64,000 nt of DNA from Rhizophagus clarus (Eukaryota; Glomeromycota; Glomeromycetes; Glomerales; Glomeraceae). The stretch spans positions 496,001 to 560,000 of the forward strand of contig BLAL01000073.1 in NCBI GenBank assembly GCA_015698045.1, read 5' to 3'. Under the pieces are notes generated by a model, which worked only from the letters and a program-made list of their open reading frames with translations, was not told where the DNA came from and did no database searches. A program made the translations under genes and the position numbers. Positions 59,045-64,000 of the stretch are shown piece by piece. The stretch's first letter is position 1. The number at the start of each line of letters is the position of its first letter.

Positions 59045-59265
59045 GGACATTTTTCGCAACGTTTTTGAAAGTATTAATTAAAAACATTGCAAAACATTTC
59101 ATTACACATAAAAAAAGCGTTTTTGCTACATTTTTTAACAGTATTAATTAAAACCATTGCAAAACATTTTTATTTGATAATTTACATATAACAAAAACAT
59201 TTTTCACAACATTTTTTAGTTGATGTTAATAAAGATGTTGCGAAATGTTTTTTAATTCCATTAGG
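59045..59265. repeat. GCAACGTTTT-type repeats
   Basis: Three diverged units with CGCAACGTTTTT, ATTGCAAAACATTT and TTGCGAAATGTTTT, related to the palindromic minisatellite of hAT-1 (5340-7025) and to the short patch inside hAT-3 (54190-54300). Confidence 0.75.
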
Positions 59266-59703
59266 AAGATTATGGATTTTTTCTTTTACAAATTTATATA
59301 TCACACTTTACAAATATAAACTCAGAATCAACTCAAATCCCAAACTTGACTCAAATCGACTCAACTCACAAATTGACTCAGGTTGATTCGAGAATATTAC
59401 AATTCTAGATCATTCGTATTAATATCGACAATTAACGTTAAAATTATTTTGATAATTATTAATATCATAAATTATCACTAATTAACCCATGATTATTTTT
59501 GATAATTATCAATATCGATAATTAGCTTTAAGAATATTTTTGATAATTATCAAATCATAAATTATCAGTATGATTATTTTAGAAAAAATAAAAATCGTTA
59601 TATAATTGTGAGATAATTATCGAAAATTATTACATTGTGTCAATCATCGATTTATAAACACGATAATTATCGATAAAGTGATAATTATCATTATATATCC
59701 CCT

Positions 59704-60025
59704 GAAAAAATTTCCTGATGTCTGCAAAAGCTGCAAAAGAAATTTTTTTAGATTATCAACTGATCTTTAGGTCATATGACATCGCAGGAGCTGATCAGCT
59801 ACAAACTTCAATGCAGTAACTTTAGTTAGCAACGTTTGTCAAAATAAAAGTAAATTAAACATTTTAAAGTTTACCTTCGAAATGAAGGCCAGAACTTGTT
59901 TTTCAGTATTCTGGACTTACAAAAAAGGAAATCAAACGTTAATGGATATTTGTTAGAATAAAATTAATAAAAAAAATTTTTTTGAAGGTTACCTTCGAAA
60001 ACTACTTTACAGAAACTTGGGGTTC
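59704..60025 (-). other. Continuation of micro-exon-like array A
   Basis: At least two units of the array A type on the minus strand: a block complementary to CTTCGAAATGAAGGCCAGAA ... TTCTGGAC with donor TTTAC, and one complementary to CTTCGAAAACTACTTTACAG ... GGTTCTAA. The intervening spacer contains AACGTTAATGGATATTTG. The array is cut at about 60025 by the start of the next repeat. Confidence 0.55.
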
Positions 60026-61215
60026 TAAGGCAACATCGATTCGATATCGATTCGAGATATTCACGATATCGTAATTGAAAATCGAATCGACATAGTTAAG
60101 TTTGAACTTAAATATGCTGATTTGATGTTGATTCGATGTTGATTTGTGACGGCATCGAATCAACATCAAATCGACACACGATTCAATATATTAATGGCAT
60201 CATAGTGATATCATTAAAAGTTTAAAAAATATTAGTTTGATATCAAAACTATATTGTACTAACATCAAATCGACATCTCAAAACTATTGTTTCAAATTTT
60301 AAATACCTACCCAATGTCAAATCGACATCAAATTAACACCTCAAGAATAGTGTTCAAATATTAAGGCATTTGCTCGACATCAAAACTATATTGTTCAAAC
60401 GTTACGAGAACATCGCAGAAATTTTATTTAAATTTTAAAATACCTGCCCAACATCGTAACGATATCATACCGACATCAAATTAACATCTCAAAAATATTG
60501 TCCAAATATTAAGACATTTGCTCGACATCAAAACTATATTGTCCAAACATTGAGACAACATCACAGAAATGTTATTTAAATTTTAAAATAGATACCCAAC
60601 GTCGTAACTACATCATACCAACATCAAATCAACACCTCAAGAATATTAAGATATCTGCTCGACATCAAAACTATATTGTGCAAACATTGAAATAACATCG
60701 CAGAAATGTTATATAATTTTTAAAATAGATACCCAACGTCGTAACTACATCATACCAACATCAAATCAACACCTCAAGAATATTAAGATATCTGCTTGAC
60801 ATCAAAACTATATTGTGCAAACATTGAAATAACATCGCAGAAATGTTATTTAATTTTTAAAATATCTACTCAACGTCGTAACTACATCATACCAACATCA
60901 AATCAACACCTCAGGAATATTGTTTCAAATATTAAAATATCTGTTCGACACCAAACCTATATTGTGCGAACATTGAGACAACATCGCAGAAAAATTATTT
61001 CAAATTTAATATATCTACTCAATGTCGAAACTACATTGTACCAATATCAAATTAATATCTCAAGAATATAGTTTTTAAGTATTAAACGTCTGCTCGATAT
61101 CAAAATTATATTGTGCAAACACTGAGACAACATCGCAAGGATATTATTTTCAAATTAAAATATCTATTAAATGTCGAAACTATATTGTACCAATATCTTG
61201 TTTTCAATATAAAAA
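60026..61215. repeat. Tandem repeat, about 137-149 bp unit
   Basis: Units are marked by ACCCAACGTCGTAACTACAT at 60594 and 60731 and by ACTCAACGTCG/ACTCAATGTCG at 60868 and 61017. Each unit contains TCGACATCAAAACTATATTG and AACATCGCAGAAATGTTA. The left edge (60026-60180) has TCGATTCGATATCG inverted words that may be a transposon end. The open frame at 60796-61071 is repeat-derived. Confidence 0.85.
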
Positions 61216-63276
61216 TTGTATTGTGTTGACGAATCGATAGTAATACGGTTTAATTAATACTTTTTGCTATAGAATAAATGTTATTATGAAAAATAAATAT
61301 TACAAAGAATAAAATATTATGAAAAATAAAATATTATGAAAAATAAAATATTATGAAAAATAAAATATTATGAAAAATAAAATATTAAGAAGTACAAAGT
61401 ATTATGAAGAATAAAATATATGGTAGATGCTAATAAATCGAAAGGACAACTTTAGGAACCATCGATAGTAAACTTCTATAATGTATCTGATATTGCAGTA
61501 GTATACTGCAAAGAAATCAAGAAAGCCCTACCAAACGGAATATTTGGAAAATGATGTTAATTATCGTCGCAATGTTTTAGCTTGCTAATTAATGATCCTG
61601 GAATTTTACCTATCACATCGGCTATATCACATCGGCATTAGAAACAATCATTCATCATCTTTCAATGACGTACCGTACCCACATTTTTGACTCCAATGAC
61701 CGTTTCTCGTCTTACTCACGTGGAACTAAATATAGTATTATTTTTGCCATTGACATCATAGAAATACCATATACAAAGCAATGTAGCAATTAATCATAAT
61801 ACATTAGCGTTTGACATACCTCATTGCCTATCTGGACCAAATATTTTTCTTATTTTACGTGGCGTTATCACAATTTCTTTTTCGCCTTTTTCGCAAAGAA
61901 TTGGTCAGAAATTACGTACTAATCACATGTTTTAAAACACTCATCAATGACCATATGCACAAACTTGATTTGACCGTCGAGACCTTACCATGACTGATAA
62001 TCATATTATATAAAGATCCTTGGTCACTTTAATCTATACTTTCGTGTAGAAGGATTTTAGCCAGGCTAGGGTCCGTGCGGTATCCAAGTTTTCACCGTAG
62101 TTATATTTTTTTCAACGTTTCTCTGTGTAATAGATAAAGAATTGTTTAATAAAATCAAGTTATGCTTCAAGTCTAGTCAGTGCCTTGGTATAACAAAGTC
62201 ATGATTAATAATGACAACAGAAAACCTAATTTAATTCACAATAAACATCAGAAGCTACACCCTGTAACAATCTCTGACAAGTTTGCAAAAACAAAACGCA
62301 AAAAATATGATTACTGTGACCCGAATAAATTAAGACTTACCTGAATATAACAAACCTTTAGTTGTGTTATTGCCGAAATTCGTAATAAGCAAAATATATA
62401 TAAAAAAAAAAATTCGAATCTGACATAAACAATCACTTACGTTCTTCATTGATGAAATGGAGATAGTTTTCTTTTTTGGTTGTAGCCATGCACTTCTAAA
62501 TAACCTAGAAACAAAGTTCTTTTGGGCCCTTTCTGCACGTACCACTCGACGTGTCTTAGGACGTGTCAGAGCTTATGTAATTTGTTTCTTATTTGAATTG
62601 CCTCGAGATGGGTAATAAATTCAGACAGAAATGTAAAGACTAGAGAGAATAATATACAAATATGAAACAAGTTTCCTGAAGACAAAAAAGAAATAGTAAA
62701 TCAAAGAAAACGCGTCTTTATGATTGTAAACTACGGAAGAGAAATTTTTATTTTTTGCGGAACTTGTTTATCTATTATATGCTACAATAACAGTCTTGAT
62801 TGGACAATCAGGATGGTGACACATGATGGTTTAATTTCTTCTTCACGGATTCGCGGTCGTTTCGACAGATATTTAGATAAGCAGGTCTCGTCTTCTTGTT
62901 CTCCCTAATGTGGCAAATGTGGAAAGAGATGGGTTTTATTTTACTTTAGGATTAGAAAGTTCAAATCATACGTTTTTATTAAAAAAAAACTAATTGTAAT
63001 TAAGTATCGTCTCAAATATCATTAAAACATCGCTTCGATGTCATCACAATATCGATCAACCATATTTTTCTTTTTGTACTGCGAATATTGCAAAAATGAA
63101 AAAAAAAAATTATAATTGTTATTTATACTAACTGAATCGTTAGCAATAATTATATTGATACTATCAGTAGATAAAAAAAAAAATAACGTTTTGTTTAAAA
63201 ATATAAAACACATAGTAACTATGATATTGAATAAATACTACCACGAACGAAATTGTACAAAATAAACAAAAATTAA
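61216..63276. other. Mostly unique sequence, no confident gene
   Basis: Less repetitive than the rest. On the minus strand around 62550-62430 a short segment (TRRVVRAERAQKNF ... ISISSMKN) ends at a good donor AAC|GTAAGTGATTG. A second good donor CAG|GTAAGTC lies near 62338, and an acceptor ATTACACAG near 62113, so a small spliced transcript is possible. I recognise no protein. A plus-strand ORF at 62720-62908 and one at 61811-61993 have no support. TATGAAAAATAAAATAT repeats lie at 61285-61390. Confidence 0.3.
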
Positions 63277-63955
63277 TTATATTGCTTTAAAATAATAATT
63301 ATTTTTGATCCAACTCTTATTTGTACTATTGTAATGATCTTGACATCCCGGATTGCAATTATGAATAAAATGTACTTTATTTACACTATCAATTGCACTG
63401 ATCGGAAAAATGCTCCTCCATCTTTGACTTTCTATGGTTCGAAGGTAGTAGAGAGGGCATTCCAATACTGGATGTTCCCGATTATTATCTTCAAACCAAT
63501 CTATGACTATGAAGGCATAATACTTCTCATTATTACCTTTATGTTTGAAGATTCCTCTGATGATAGCGTAAGATTCGTTAAAATCTTCATCATTAATCAT
63601 AATAAAATCATTAAGGTGTAAGGTCACTTTTGCAAAGGTACCATTTTCCTCTTCAATTGTATATGATGCAAATTCATACCAGCTTATTGAATTACTGTAT
63701 ATGAGTGCAGCGCCGCCTAATCTCATATCTTTGTATGATTCTGACAATTCGCTTTTGAAATTTAATATATTTTGGAGAAGATTATCCCGATTTTTCTTGG
63801 ACATTCCTCTTTTTAAAGATATATTGGAAATAAATTCTACTGGTGATGTAACTAAATTTTTTAAAAAAGTTAATACTACTACAAATGCATATAAGAAAAT
63901 TGAAACAAAATTCCTTTAAAACATCACCATCATCATCATTAGAAATTTGCTCTTC
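63277..63955 (-). CDS. BAH-like-domain protein, transposon-associated, N-terminus unresolved
   Basis: Open on the minus strand for at least 175 residues from ATG 63804 (MSKKNRDNLLQNIL) to TAA 63277, and open further upstream to about 63937 without an ATG, so the first exon may lie outside or be spliced. The core reads FAKVTLHLNDFIMINDED, SYAIIRGIF, YAFIVIDWFE, LECPLYYL, IFPISAIDSVNKVHFIHNC, with a closing C...C...H cluster and ending YYFKAI. It shares the aromatic-pair/CP/PIS..I...H layout of the transposase tails at 38670-38928 and 20260-20597. Probably the C-terminus of a transposon protein; partner and reaction unknown. No stop within the core, so it may be intact. Confidence 0.5.
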
Positions 63956-64000
63956 ATTTGAGGATTTGTCTTCGGTAAGGTACCAGTCTGACAATAAATA

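Larger units (their letters stand above)
56097..59703. mobile_element. Probable inserted element Y (about 3.6 kb) with its own array
   Basis: Left edge GGGTGATATATAGCAATATA and right edge TCATTATATATCCCCTG are imperfect inverted matches, set in A6/T-rich flanks that could hide an 8-bp AAAAAATT duplication. Array A is interrupted here and resumes with the same block type after 59704. Contents: ATATATCG/TATCGAT-rich left end, array C (56450-58560), a purine tract, GCAACGTTTT repeats (59045-59265), ACTCAAATCGACTCAA words, and GATAATTATC repeats. Exact ends are uncertain, and it may be composite. Confidence 0.5.

Noticed and set aside
60796..61071. 91-residue plus-strand frame
   Set aside because: Composed of the ~137-bp tandem repeat; openness follows unit length.

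Overview
The window is very AT-rich, repeat-dense eukaryotic DNA with spliceosomal introns (GT..AG, TACTAAY-like branch sites). It is almost entirely transposable elements and satellites. The families seen suggest a filamentous fungus, most likely an arbuscular mycorrhizal (Glomeromycotina, Rhizophagus-like) genome: an APE/RNase H LINE, a two-gene CACTA element, several small non-autonomous DNA transposons, a HECT-type E3 relic with a short Cys-rich start, and BAH-like transposase tails. That lineage call rests on remembered resemblance, not a search. I found no rRNA, tRNA or confident intact host gene.

Layout. 1-5160: AT-rich minisatellites holding a duplicated 260-bp block. 5161-7213: a hAT-like non-autonomous element (8-bp target duplication) filled with a CpG-containing palindromic minisatellite. 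7391-7600: a 210-bp MITE. 8225-13064: three stacked LINE 3' ends on the minus strand, the last with most of ORF2. 13065-20933: a CACTA transposon with divergent tnpA-like (minus) and tnp2-type transposase (plus) genes, both decayed, with a TA-flanked MITE inside the transposase. 20934-38448: three LINE copies head to tail on the plus strand (a 3' fragment, a full-length but broken copy carrying a hAT-like insertion, and a copy carrying a mariner-like element that itself contains a foldback). 38449-39584: a transposase C-terminal relic and a second CACTA 3' end. 40003-43440: an eight-exon HECT E3 ligase pseudogene. 43700-44599: a 5'-truncated LINE of another family with a 17-bp target duplication. 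46850-48340: a 29-bp satellite. 49796-50444: a decayed SANT-like/RS-rich gene. 51300-60025: a long minus-strand array of about 25-50 nt exon-like units separated by intron-like spacers, interrupted by a 2.46-kb hAT-like element that carries its own plus-strand array of 41-nt exon-like units, and by a second inserted block (about 56.1-59.7 kb) with a third array. 60026-61215: a ~140-bp repeat. 63277-63955: a BAH-like transposon-associated protein.

The most unusual content is the set of micro-exon-like tandem arrays at 51-60 kb. Each unit has a splice acceptor, a short exon-like block and a splice donor, and many spacers have a branch-site-like motif. Two of the arrays sit inside transposon-like insertions.

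A second theme is decay. Most in-frame stops that can be compared with a sister copy or the expected residue are explained by C-to-T (or complementary) transitions, notably CGA to TGA, and the satellites vary mainly by CG to TG or CA. This suggests cytosine methylation of the repeats.
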